Positions 32,723 through 41,418 of a DNA stretch of 64,000 nucleotides are shown here, in pieces. Source of the stretch: Loktanella sp. SALINAS62. Its GTDB lineage: Bacteria > Pseudomonadota > Alphaproteobacteria > Rhodobacterales > Rhodobacteraceae. Position 1 is the first letter of the stretch. Every line of letters starts with the position of its first letter. The stretch lies in contig NZ_JAAFZU010000055.1 of the NCBI RefSeq assembly GCF_018263905.1, positions 365,130-429,129 on the forward strand. Direction: 5' to 3'. The position numbers and the translations under genes were made by a program. The notes beneath the pieces were generated by a model. It made no database searches, was not told the DNA's origin, and saw only the letters and a list, made by a program, of their open reading frames with translations.

Positions 32723-34480
32723 ATGACGAACTTACCGGCATTTCTGGGCGTCGAGGCATCCCTGACCGGGCGCCGCTGGATCGGCCCCGGCGCGGCAGAG
32801 GACCGCCTGTCCGAAGCAATGGCGCAGGACACCGCCCTGCCCGCCGCCCTGTGCCGCACACTGGTGCGGCGCGGCGTGACAGCCGATCAGGCGACCGATT
32901 TTCTGGCCCCGACACTGCGCGCGCTGTTGCCCGATCCGCGCAGCCTGCGCGATATGGACGTTGCCGCAGCGCGTTTCCTGTCGGCGGTGAAAACCGGTCA
33001 GCGTATTGCCGTCTTTGCCGATTACGACGTGGATGGCGGTGCCTCTGCCGCTTTGCTGTTGGTGTGGCTGCGCCAAATGGGACACCGTGCGACGTTGTAC
33101 ATTCCCGACCGCATCGACGAAGGCTACGGCCCCAACGACGACGCAATGGCGGCGCTGGCGCGCGATCACGACCTGATCGTCTGCGTGGACTGCGGAACGC
33201 TGTCACATGGCCCGATCGCTGCGGCCAAAGGCGCGGATGTGATCGTGCTGGATCACCATCTGGGGTCCGACACGCTGCCGCCAGCGGTCGCGGTCGTGAA
33301 CCCCAACCGGCAGGACGAAGACGGCGCGTTGGGGCATCTGTGCGCCGCATCCGTCGTGTTCCTGATGCTGGTCGAGGTGAACCGCCTGATGAAGGCGGAC
33401 AACGCACGCGGCCCCGACCTGATGGCGATGCTGGATCTGGTGGCGCTGGCCACGGTGGCCGATGTGGCGCCGCTGACCGGCGTAAACCGCGCGCTGGTGC
33501 GGCAGGGTCTGACGGTCATGGCGCGGCGTGAACGGATCGGCATCACGGCCCTGTCGGATGTGGCGGGGCTGGATCAGGCGCCCACGTCCCATCATCTGGG
33601 GTTTCTTCTGGGGCCACGGGTCAATGCCGGTGGACGTATCGGGGCCGCCGATCTCGGCGCAAGGCTGCTGGCCACTGACAATCCGCACGAGGCACAGGCG
33701 CTGGCCGAACGGCTGGACCTGCTGAACACCGAACGCCGCGAGATCGAGGCACGCGTCCGCGAGGCCGCAATGGAACAGGCGACGGCACGGGGACTGGACG
33801 GGCCGCTTGTCTGGGCGGCTGGCGAAGGCTGGCACCCCGGCGTTGTCGGCATCGTCGCTGCACGGTTGAAAGAAGCGACCAACCGCCCCGCCATCGTCAT
33901 CGGACTGGACGGCGCTGTCGGCAAAGGTTCAGGCCGGTCGGTCAGTGGCATCGATCTGGGTGCTGTCATCCAGCGCGTCACGGCAGAGGGTCTGCTGACA
34001 AAGGGCGGCGGTCACAAGATGGCCGCCGGATTGACCGTTGACCGCGCAGGACTGGACGCCGCGATGGACCGGATCGCCGTGCTGCTGGACCGGCAGGGTG
34101 CGGGTGCAATGGGCCCGGCCGATCTGCGGCTGGACGGGCTACTGATGCCGGGGGCCGCGACGGTGGAACTGATCCGCCAGATCGAACAGGCCGGACCGTT
34201 CGGGGCCGGTGCGCCCGCCCCCCGGTTCGGATTCCCCGACGCACAGATTCTCTTTGCCAAGGCGGTGGGGACCGGCCATCTGAAGATTACCTTTGGCGAC
34301 GGGATGGGTGCACGCATTGATGCCATCGCGTTCGGCGCGATGGACGGTCCACTGGGTGCCGCCGTGATGAACCACAACGGCGCGCGGTTTCACCTTGCTG
34401 GCAAGCTTGAAATCAATGTCTGGCAGGGTCGCGCCAGCCCGCAACTGCGGTTGGAAGATGCTGCCCCCGCGGCAATTTGA
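32723..34480 (+). CDS. recJ: Single-stranded-DNA-specific exonuclease RecJ
   Basis: This 585-residue DHH-family nuclease degrades single-stranded DNA 5' to 3' in recombination and mismatch repair. Catalytic motifs are ADYDVDGGASAALL (I), VDCGTLSHG (II), VLDHHLGSD (III, DHH) and VALATVADVAPL (IV). The DHHA1 end shows KGGGHKMAAGLTV, and a C-terminal OB-like domain follows. Motif I reads DVDGGAS where E. coli has DADGATS, a small change that keeps the acidic residues. The gap to glpX is 62 bases. Confidence 0.92.
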   Translation: MTNLPAFLGVEASLTGRRWIGPGAAEDRLSEAMAQDTALPAALCRTLVRRGVTADQATDFLAPTLRALLPDPRSLRDMDVAAARFLSAVKTGQRIAVFADYDVDGGASAALLLVWLRQMGHRATLYIPDRIDEGYGPNDDAMAALARDHDLIVCVDCGTLSHGPIAAAKGADVIVLDHHLGSDTLPPAVAVVNPNRQDEDGALGHLCAASVVFLMLVEVNRLMKADNARGPDLMAMLDLVALATVADVAPLTGVNRALVRQGLTVMARRERIGITALSDVAGLDQAPTSHHLGFLLGPRVNAGGRIGAADLGARLLATDNPHEAQALAERLDLLNTERREIEARVREAAMEQATARGLDGPLVWAAGEGWHPGVVGIVAARLKEATNRPAIVIGLDGAVGKGSGRSVSGIDLGAVIQRVTAEGLLTKGGGHKMAAGLTVDRAGLDAAMDRIAVLLDRQGAGAMGPADLRLDGLLMPGAATVELIRQIEQAGPFGAGAPAPRFGFPDAQILFAKAVGTGHLKITFGDGMGARIDAIAFGAMDGPLGAAVMNHNGARFHLAGKLEINVWQGRASPQLRLEDAAPAAI

Positions 34481-34520
34481 ACTGCAGCAAACTTTTTGAT
34501 CGCAACCGTCAAAATCGCTC

Positions 34521-34549
34521 TTGCCCCCGCCGCGCGGCTTGCCTAAAAG
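34521..34549 (+). promoter_or_regulatory. Promoter of tRNA-Glu
   Basis: TTGCCC (34521-34526) and TAAAAG (34544-34549) are 17 bases apart, and the -10 box ends 16 bases before the tRNA. This is a pattern match only. Confidence 0.45.
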
Positions 34550-34565
34550 CCCCCTACCAAACAGT

Positions 34566-34640
34566 GGCCCGTTCGTCTATCGGTTAGGACGCCAGGTTTT
34601 CAACCTGGAAAGAGGGGTTCGATTCCCCTACGGGCTGCCA
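34566..34640 (+). tRNA. tRNA-Glu (TTC)
   Basis: Acceptor GGCCCGT pairs with ACGGGCT through a terminal G-T pair, then discriminator G and CCA are encoded. The anticodon stem CCAGG/CCTGG holds TTTTCAA, giving anticodon TTC. The 194 bases that follow to 34834 hold no gene I can support. Confidence 0.96.
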
Positions 34641-34834
34641 CGGTTTTCCCTTACGATATTGATGATCGGACTGTTGGCCGGCAAGTCAGCAGGTATGCGA
34701 CCATGCGCTTGGCTAACCTTGGGTCGCAGGGGTGGCGGTGCCGGGACAGTACCCTGCTGAACTTGGGCGATCTGTCGCAGGTGCGCCGACACACCCGCGG
34801 TTGTCGTCGTCATAGCAACCGCTAGGTATTTCGC

Positions 34835-36172
34835 ATGACCGACAAACCAACCTTTTCACGCCCATTGTCCGTGCCGTCCCGGCGACTGTCCCGCGTCGGC
34901 AGGCTGGGTGCGATGACTGCTGGTGTGGCGGGAAATATGGCGGTCAACGGCTTGACCCAGTTGGGGCGCGGTCAACGCCCGGCGATGCGCGATCTGCTGC
35001 TGACGCCGGGAAACGTGACGCGCATAGCGGAACAACTGGCCCGGATGCGTGGTGCCGCCATGAAACTGGGACAGCTGATTTCGATGGACACAGGCGATGC
35101 CTTGCCGCCGGAACTGGCACAGATCATGGCACGGCTGCGCGATGATGCCCATCATATGCCCCCCGCCCAACTGAAAAAGGCACTGTCTGCGCAATGGCCA
35201 GCCGACTGGTTGCGTCAGTTCGCGTTCTTTGACGTGCGCCCCATCGCGGCGGCGTCTATCGGGCAGGTCCACCGGGCACAGTTACGCGATGGGCGTGATC
35301 TGGCGATCAAGGTGCAATATCCCGGCATCGCTGACAGTATCGACAGTGACGTCGCCAATGTCGGTGTCTTAATGCGCATGTCGGGCCTACTGCCCAAAGG
35401 GTTCGACCTGAAGCCGTATCTGCAAGAGGCGCGCGCGCAATTGCACTTGGAAACCGATTACACGCATGAGGCGAAACAGCTCACGCGATTTGGACAGCTG
35501 TTGTCGCATGATGACCGCTTTGTCGTGCCGCAACACCATCCCGATTGGAGCACGCGACACATCATTGCGATGGATTATGTCGCGGGCGCGCCCATAGAAG
35601 ACGTCGCCACCCAGTCGCAGGATATCCGCAACGGTGTGGCCAAAGATCTGATCGCGCTGACGCTGAAAGAGCTTTTTCAGTTCGGCGTGATGCAGACCGA
35701 TCCAAACTTTGCCAATTATCGATATCAGGCAGAAACAGGCCGGATCGTGCTTTTGGATTTCGGCGCCGCACAACAGATTTCGTCGCAAACAGCCGACCAG
35801 TATCGGCAACTTTTGCGGGCTGGTCTGGATCGCGACACCGCAACCATCGAAGCCACCGCACAACAGATCGGTTTTCTAGGCGATAACACCGCCACCACGC
35901 ATCGCACGCAGATCGTCGACATGATTCAAACCGTATTTGATGCACTCTGCGCAGGGCAAATTTTCGATTTCAATGATCGCAGTCTGGCCCGGCAGATGCA
36001 GGCCAAAGGCATCGCGTTGGCGGACAGCAGTTTCATCCCGCCGCCGTTGCCGATTGAGGTGCTGTTGTTGCAACGCAAGTTTGGCGGCGTTTTTCTGCTG
36101 TCGGCACGGATCGGCGCACAGGTCGACGTGGTCGGACTGCTGGACCGCTATCTGGATCACACAGCACCTTAG
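34835..36172 (+). CDS. UbiB/COQ8-family atypical kinase (coenzyme Q biosynthesis)
   Basis: This 445-residue protein belongs to the ABC1/UbiB atypical kinase family that supports ubiquinone synthesis. KLGQLISMDTG carries the family KxGQ motif. The A-rich nucleotide loop is AAASIGQVHRA, the invariant Lys lies in AIKVQYPG, and the metal site is LLDFGAA. The catalytic segment reads MQTDPNFANYRY instead of the bacterial UbiB-type HADPHPGN. That, with FQFGVMQTDPN and the SIDSDVANV stretch, matches the mitochondrial COQ8A/B (ADCK3/4) branch. It has no obvious C-terminal membrane spans. It stands alone between tRNA-Glu and the kinase cluster. Confidence 0.85.
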   Translation: MTDKPTFSRPLSVPSRRLSRVGRLGAMTAGVAGNMAVNGLTQLGRGQRPAMRDLLLTPGNVTRIAEQLARMRGAAMKLGQLISMDTGDALPPELAQIMARLRDDAHHMPPAQLKKALSAQWPADWLRQFAFFDVRPIAAASIGQVHRAQLRDGRDLAIKVQYPGIADSIDSDVANVGVLMRMSGLLPKGFDLKPYLQEARAQLHLETDYTHEAKQLTRFGQLLSHDDRFVVPQHHPDWSTRHIIAMDYVAGAPIEDVATQSQDIRNGVAKDLIALTLKELFQFGVMQTDPNFANYRYQAETGRIVLLDFGAAQQISSQTADQYRQLLRAGLDRDTATIEATAQQIGFLGDNTATTHRTQIVDMIQTVFDALCAGQIFDFNDRSLARQMQAKGIALADSSFIPPPLPIEVLLLQRKFGGVFLLSARIGAQVDVVGLLDRYLDHTAP

Positions 36173-36314
36173 GCCGGGACCGCGGCCCACCGGACGGGCG
36201 AAAATTGCAACAGCTTTCATTTTTCGGCACCGAACGGTCGTGCGCGTTTGCGCTTGCGGCAGACATCCCTACCGTAGGTTGAGCTAAAAATAATATTTGC
36301 GTTGCGAGGCGGCC

Positions 36315-39300
36315 ATGATTGCATCGATACGGCAACTTGCGGTTCCCGCGATGGTGGTGCTGACCGGACTAAGCACATGGCTGACCTACGACCTTGCCCG
36401 CGACCGGAACCTGGCAGCCTTTGACGCCTTGATCGAAGACAGCCGCATGGTCCTGCAGCAGCGGTTTGCGAGTGTGTCTTTGGTGCTGGACGGCCTGTCG
36501 GGGTTCCTTGATGCGTCTGTCAACGTGACACAGCAGGACTGGCTAGACTATACCGATGCGCTCGGGCTTGCAGACACGTTGCCAACGGTGGCCGGTGTCG
36601 GGCTGATCCAACCGGTCGACGGCAACGGTCTGACCGAATTTCTGAATGATGCACGGCAAGATTATGCTGGTGAAATTGTGATCTACCCTGTCACCGACAC
36701 CCCCGACAAGATGGTCATCCGCTATATCGAACCATTGGCCAGGAATGCTGCGGCGCGCGGACTGGACATCGCATTCGAAGCCAATCGACGAACCGCCGCC
36801 GTGACGGCACGTGACCAGATGCAAACCCAGCTCAGCGGTCCCTTGACGCTTGTGCAGGGTGGCACCGATCAAGTGGGATTCTTGATGCTGCGCCCGCGCT
36901 ACAACGATGGGATGCCACTGGACACCGTTGACCAAAGACGGGCAGCATTTCTGGATTGGGTTTATGCCCCCCTGTTCGCGGATCGCATACTTTCTAACCT
37001 TGGGGCCGGTCAGGACCAGCTTTTCACGCTGACCGTCATTGACGCGCAAGACGCGGATCAGCCGATTTTCGGCGTGAACCGGGCAAGCGACGCGCGACTG
37101 ACCCATACCGAAACCGTTTCCATCTTTGGACGGGACTGGACGATTACCTGGGCCAGCACACCAGCGTTTTCCCAGACACAAAGTCATTACATCGCCTTTT
37201 TCGTCTTGGTGAGCGGTATCGTCATTACCATTTTGTTGATCGCTTATCTGTCGGTCCTTCGCGAAAGCGAAACGATGCAGCGCCGGCAGATCAAATCGAA
37301 CGAGGAACGCAATCGGGCGATCGTCGACAACGCGGTCTTTGGTGTGATGGTTCTGAACCATTGCGGCGACATCCTTAGCGTCAACTCTGCCGCGGTGGAC
37401 CTGCTGGAACGCGACAAGGACGCCATGTACTCAGTAAGATTGGATCAGCTTGTCGACCGGACTGAAAAGGAAGACGGCTGGACGTTTGCACAGGCCACAG
37501 CGACCACCCCAGCCGGGCGGCGGATTTATCTGGAACTGCAACGCAACAACTGGACATCCGCAACGGGCGAATTGCGACAGACCGTCATTTTACGCGATGT
37601 CACGCAGCAGACAGAAAATGCCGTCGCGCTTCAACAAGCCGAAGAACGCTGGAACATGGCGCTGAGCGGGGCTGATATCGGTGTGTTCGATATCGATCTG
37701 GAAACCAACACCGTGATCGTATCGGATACGTGGCGCAGGCTGATGCGCATTTCTGACGATGCACCGATGTCGGACATTCAGCGCATTTTCATGTCGCGTG
37801 TGCATCCCGACGATGTGTCGCTGATCGAACAGGCGCATCGGGACTGTATTGCCGACGACAAGGCCCGGTCAATTACGCAGTTCCGGGTCGCAGTTGATGA
37901 TGGCAATTGGCACTACATGAAATCCGATGCAGTGGTTGTCGGCCGCGACCAGAAAGGCCGGGCCAAGCGTCTTGTCGGTGCCCAGACCGACATTCAGGCC
38001 TTGCTTGATGCCCAGGCTGCACTGATCGCAAGCGAGGAACGGATGAGACTGGCGCAGGCGCATGCCCCTGTCGGCATGACCATCATCGACGCAAACGGCA
38101 AACTGACCGATCCGAACGCAGCGCTGGCAACCCTGACCGGGCGCAGCCGCGAAGAACTGTCGGACCTGATGCTTAGCGATCTGTTCCACCCAGCGGAATC
38201 CGAACGGATCGTCGCCGCGGTCATCGACCTGCAAGGCCACCCGACGCGCACCTACAAGGGCGAACATCGGCTGCATCGCCCCACGGGCCCCGAATGTTGG
38301 GGTCTGGTCAAGGTGTCATGGGCACCCAACCCCACGCAGCGTGACGATCTGTTCATTCTTCAGGTCAACGACATCACGCAGGAAAAAGAGGCCGCCCGTG
38401 TCAAATCGGAATTTGTGGCGACCGTCAGTCATGAATTGCGCACGCCGCTGACATCCATCAACGGCGCACTGGGCCTGATGGCAAAAGCAGGGGCCAACGC
38501 ACCGCCGCGGCTGCTGGAAATCGCGCAGGCGAACGTGGCCCGGCTGATCTATCTGGTGAACGATATTCTGGACCTTGAAAAGATTTCCAGCGGAAAGCTG
38601 GCGTTCCATATTGGCGCACACAAGGCGATCACGCTGGCGCATCGTGCCATTGAACAGAACGCACCCTATGCTGATCGTCACAACGTGGGGCTGTACGCAC
38701 AGGATACGACGGACGGCGCGTCGATCATGGCAGACCCGGACCGTATCGCACAGGTTCTTAGCAATTTGTTTTCCAACGCTGCCAAATTCGCCCCCGACGG
38801 ATCAGAGGTACGCCTGACGATTTCCAGCACGGGGCCTGATGTGTGCTTTAGTGTGGTGGACACCGGACCTGGCGTGCCAGCGGCGTTCCGCGACCGCATT
38901 TTTCAGGCGTTTTCACAGGCTGACAGTTCGGACACCCGCACAAAGGGCGGCACCGGATTGGGGCTGAACATCTCGCGTCAGATCGTCGAAACAATGGGTG
39001 GCAAGATCGGGTTCGATTGCCAGCCGAACCAGACAACATTCTGGTTTACCTGCCCCGCAGCCGATAGTCCCGCCAAAGAAACCACCCCATGCATCCCAAG
39101 TGAAGATCGGCGCAAGCAGATCCTGCATCTGGAAGAAGACGCCGATTTCGCGGAAATTGTCCGTCTATCGGTTCTCGACTTTGCCGATGTGACACGCGCC
39201 AGATCCCTGAAAAAGCTGCGAAGCTTGATGCACAAGCGGCCCTTCGACATCATTATCATCGACTGGGAAGTCAGCGATGGCGACGCGGCAGAGATTCTTG

Positions 39301-39467
39301 ACGATCTGACAGGGGCACAGCCACAGGCCCAGCTGATCGCACTGTCCGCCATGGAACCACAAAACATCGACGAACGGGTCCGCCTTTCTTTGACAAAATC
39401 ACGGAAATGCGTGGAAGAAATCGCGATGCAGATTAAAACTGGACAGGGAGAGTTCGAAGCCGCCTGA
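36315..39467 (+). CDS. CHASE-PAS hybrid histidine kinase with receiver-like tail
   Basis: This 1050-residue membrane kinase has a short cytoplasmic start, a membrane span, a periplasmic CHASE-type sensor (about 35-275, with VGLIQPVDG and RYIEPLARNAAARGLDI), a second span near 290-312 and three PAS domains (about 320-440, 440-560, 565-690). HisKA has His706 in VSHELRTPLTS; the ATPase has NLFSNAAKF, DTGPGVP and GGTGLGLNIS. The last 110 residues form a receiver-like domain with Asp983 in IIIIDWEVSDGDA and a Lys in LTKSR, but HLEEDADFA replaces the usual acidic pair region. The start is the ATG with GAGGCGG upstream; an earlier ATG at 36297 is poorer. CHASE often senses adenine derivatives or amphiphilic peptides; the ligand here is unknown. 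Confidence 0.85.
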   Translation: MIASIRQLAVPAMVVLTGLSTWLTYDLARDRNLAAFDALIEDSRMVLQQRFASVSLVLDGLSGFLDASVNVTQQDWLDYTDALGLADTLPTVAGVGLIQPVDGNGLTEFLNDARQDYAGEIVIYPVTDTPDKMVIRYIEPLARNAAARGLDIAFEANRRTAAVTARDQMQTQLSGPLTLVQGGTDQVGFLMLRPRYNDGMPLDTVDQRRAAFLDWVYAPLFADRILSNLGAGQDQLFTLTVIDAQDADQPIFGVNRASDARLTHTETVSIFGRDWTITWASTPAFSQTQSHYIAFFVLVSGIVITILLIAYLSVLRESETMQRRQIKSNEERNRAIVDNAVFGVMVLNHCGDILSVNSAAVDLLERDKDAMYSVRLDQLVDRTEKEDGWTFAQATATTPAGRRIYLELQRNNWTSATGELRQTVILRDVTQQTENAVALQQAEERWNMALSGADIGVFDIDLETNTVIVSDTWRRLMRISDDAPMSDIQRIFMSRVHPDDVSLIEQAHRDCIADDKARSITQFRVAVDDGNWHYMKSDAVVVGRDQKGRAKRLVGAQTDIQALLDAQAALIASEERMRLAQAHAPVGMTIIDANGKLTDPNAALATLTGRSREELSDLMLSDLFHPAESERIVAAVIDLQGHPTRTYKGEHRLHRPTGPECWGLVKVSWAPNPTQRDDLFILQVNDITQEKEAARVKSEFVATVSHELRTPLTSINGALGLMAKAGANAPPRLLEIAQANVARLIYLVNDILDLEKISSGKLAFHIGAHKAITLAHRAIEQNAPYADRHNVGLYAQDTTDGASIMADPDRIAQVLSNLFSNAAKFAPDGSEVRLTISSTGPDVCFSVVDTGPGVPAAFRDRIFQAFSQADSSDTRTKGGTGLGLNISRQIVETMGGKIGFDCQPNQTTFWFTCPAADSPAKETTPCIPSEDRRKQILHLEEDADFAEIVRLSVLDFADVTRARSLKKLRSLMHKRPFDIIIIDWEVSDGDAAEILDDLTGAQPQAQLIALSAMEPQNIDERVRLSLTKSRKCVEEIAMQIKTGQGEFEAA

Positions 39468-39583
39468 CAAAATTGTCAGGATTGTCACGCTTTGGGCGCA
39501 ATCGCGGGCTAATGACACAAGTATTGCACCAAACGATAGATTGACGTCCCCTTTCCAGCTTTGAGATCGCAGGAATATCTTAA

Positions 39584-40702
39584 ATGCAGACGACGCCGAA
39601 TGACTACGCCATCATCCGTCCAAGCGACGCTGACGGGGGTTACGAAAACAGCCGTAGCGATCTTTGGTTGTTGTCCGCCCTACCCGATCCTATTGTCGCA
39701 TTCGATCCTGACGCCGCTATGATTGTTCATGCCAATGCAGCTGCCTGCCGCCTGTTTGGCTGGAACGATGCGGCACAACGCCCACTTGCAGACCTGGTAC
39801 TTGATACCGGGGCAGACACGCTGTTGAACGATCTGAGACGCGCAAGCGTCCTGCGCCGTGAAACCCACGTCACGACCAAGGGTCAGTTGTTCAGCGTCGA
39901 AAGCCAGCGTTGCGGCAGCGATGTGGCAAGGTCGATGATCGTGACGATCTGGCGCGGCGGCCCGTCCCAAACGACGCTCACACCGCAGGGGGACGATTTT
40001 GTGGCCACCGTCAGCCACGAATTGCGAACGCCGCTGACGTCCGTCAAGGGCGCCCTTGGCCTCGCACTGTCCGGTGCCGCTGGACCGATCACGGACAAAA
40101 CCCGCAGTCTGCTGGATATCGCGCACCGCAACGTCGGACGGTTGATGCTGCTGGTCAACGACATTCTGGACCTTGAAAAGATGTCCAGCGGGCACATGGC
40201 ATTTGACATGAACCGCGCCGATCTGCGTGATACCGTCGCCTTTGCCTGCGAAGCCAACTCTACGTTTGCCGATGAATTCGGGGTGACGCTGGACTGCCAG
40301 ATCCCCAGCGAACCCGCCATGGTGATCTTTGATGCCGACCGCATGCATCAGGTGATGACAAACCTGATTTCCAATGCCTGCAAGTTTTCGCACCCCGACG
40401 GGACTGTCCGGGTCAAGTTGGACCGCAAGGCTGACGGCGCTTTCGAAATCAGCGTGACCGATCACGGTATCGGTATCCCGTCAAAGGCGGTCAGTTCCGT
40501 TTTTGACCGGTTCAATCAGGCGGGTTCCGTTCACCGGAACCGATCTGGCAGCACAGGGTTAGGTCTGGCAATCGTCAAGACGATAATCGAAGAACACGGC
40601 GGCACCATTGCCCTGTCCAGCATCGAAGGCGTAGGAACCACAGTGACTGTTGCCATCGCGCCGGACAAGGCAGACTGCATAAACAGGACATCGAAGGTTT
40701 GA
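39584..40702 (+). CDS. PAS-domain histidine kinase, soluble
   Basis: The 372-residue protein lacks membrane spans. A PAS domain (about 25-115, DPIVAFDPDAAMIVHANAAA) precedes a HisKA domain with His145 in VSHELRTPLTSVKGALGL. An ATPase domain follows with NLISNACKF, DHGIGIP and GSTGLGLAIV. Its catalytic half closely resembles the preceding hybrid kinase (same VSHELRTPLTS and VNDILDLEKMSSG stretches), which suggests duplication. It is followed after 3 bases by a stand-alone receiver gene, its likely partner. Confidence 0.87.
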   Translation: MQTTPNDYAIIRPSDADGGYENSRSDLWLLSALPDPIVAFDPDAAMIVHANAAACRLFGWNDAAQRPLADLVLDTGADTLLNDLRRASVLRRETHVTTKGQLFSVESQRCGSDVARSMIVTIWRGGPSQTTLTPQGDDFVATVSHELRTPLTSVKGALGLALSGAAGPITDKTRSLLDIAHRNVGRLMLLVNDILDLEKMSSGHMAFDMNRADLRDTVAFACEANSTFADEFGVTLDCQIPSEPAMVIFDADRMHQVMTNLISNACKFSHPDGTVRVKLDRKADGAFEISVTDHGIGIPSKAVSSVFDRFNQAGSVHRNRSGSTGLGLAIVKTIIEEHGGTIALSSIEGVGTTVTVAIAPDKADCINRTSKV

Positions 40703-40705
40703 TTA

Positions 40706-41083
40706 ATGATCAAGTTGTTACACGTCGAAGATGACTCCGATATTCGGGAAATCGCACTGCTTGCGCTGCAAATGTCCGACACATTTATCATCCAACAGTG
40801 TGAGGACGGCCCAAGCGCGCTGAAATGTGCCGTGGAATTTGCCCCTGACGTGCTACTGCTGGATGTGATGATGCCGCACATGACTGGCCCGGAATTGCTG
40901 ACGCGTCTGCGTCAGGAACCGACCTTATCGCATGTGCCTGCGATTTTCATGACCGCACGGGTGCAGATGGCGGAACGCCGTGCGCTGATGGATCAGGGGG
41001 CCGTCGCGGTGATCGCCAAACCTTTTGATCCGATCACTTTGGCGGATGAGATCAAACTGGCCATGCGCCCAGCGACCGCTTAG
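40706..41083 (+). CDS. Stand-alone response regulator receiver
   Basis: The 125-residue protein is a single receiver domain with acidic pair in HVEDDSD, phospho-acceptor Asp53 (LLLDVMMPHMTGP), Thr in FMTARVQ and Lys in VIAKPFDP. No output domain is present, so it acts by protein contact or as a phosphorelay step. It begins 3 bases after the PAS kinase. Its end overlaps by 4 bases the convergent Hpt gene, which could accept phosphate from it. Confidence 0.88.
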   Translation: MIKLLHVEDDSDIREIALLALQMSDTFIIQQCEDGPSALKCAVEFAPDVLLLDVMMPHMTGPELLTRLRQEPTLSHVPAIFMTARVQMAERRALMDQGAVAVIAKPFDPITLADEIKLAMRPATA

Positions 41084-41418
41084 GCGGTCACGAAATCAGC
41101 CGATACTTCCAAAAATGCGACAATGGCGCGCCGCGCGGCATTGTTGTCAATACTGTCCTGCCCAAGGATCTGATGCAGTCGTTCTTCGCCCCGTGTCGCC
41201 GCCTGCCCCAGTCGCTTTAGCCCCAGCGTTCCAGCGGTGCCCGCGACCCGGTGCAGGATGTGTTTGGCCTGCTGGGTCCGGTCACGGTCGTCACCCGCCT
41301 CACCCAGTTGTAACCCCAGTTGGATCAGCTGCGCATGCTGCGCGTTATATTGATCCAAAAATCGAATGCGCAGCCGATCGATGGCGGCGACAAGCGTTCC
41401 AGGCGCAGCTTCGTTCAT
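41080..41418 (-). CDS. Hpt-domain phosphotransfer protein
   Basis: The 112-residue helical protein is a free histidine phosphotransfer domain. AKHILHRVAGTAGTLGLKRL carries the acceptor His56 and the following Gly/Ala pattern of Hpt domains. The start ATG overlaps the stop of the receiver/GGDEF-like gene by ATGA; a longer frame to 41478 would intrude into that gene. As the second gene of that pair it probably shuttles phosphate between the nearby receivers and the hybrid kinase. Confidence 0.82.
   Translation of the reverse strand: MNEAAPGTLVAAIDRLRIRFLDQYNAQHAQLIQLGLQLGEAGDDRDRTQQAKHILHRVAGTAGTLGLKRLGQAATRGEERLHQILGQDSIDNNAARRAIVAFLEVSADFVTA

Noticed and set aside
31497..33407. 636-residue frame opposite glpX and recJ
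   Set aside because: Crosses three well-supported genes on the other strand and has an Arg/Pro/Gly composition typical of GC-rich noise.
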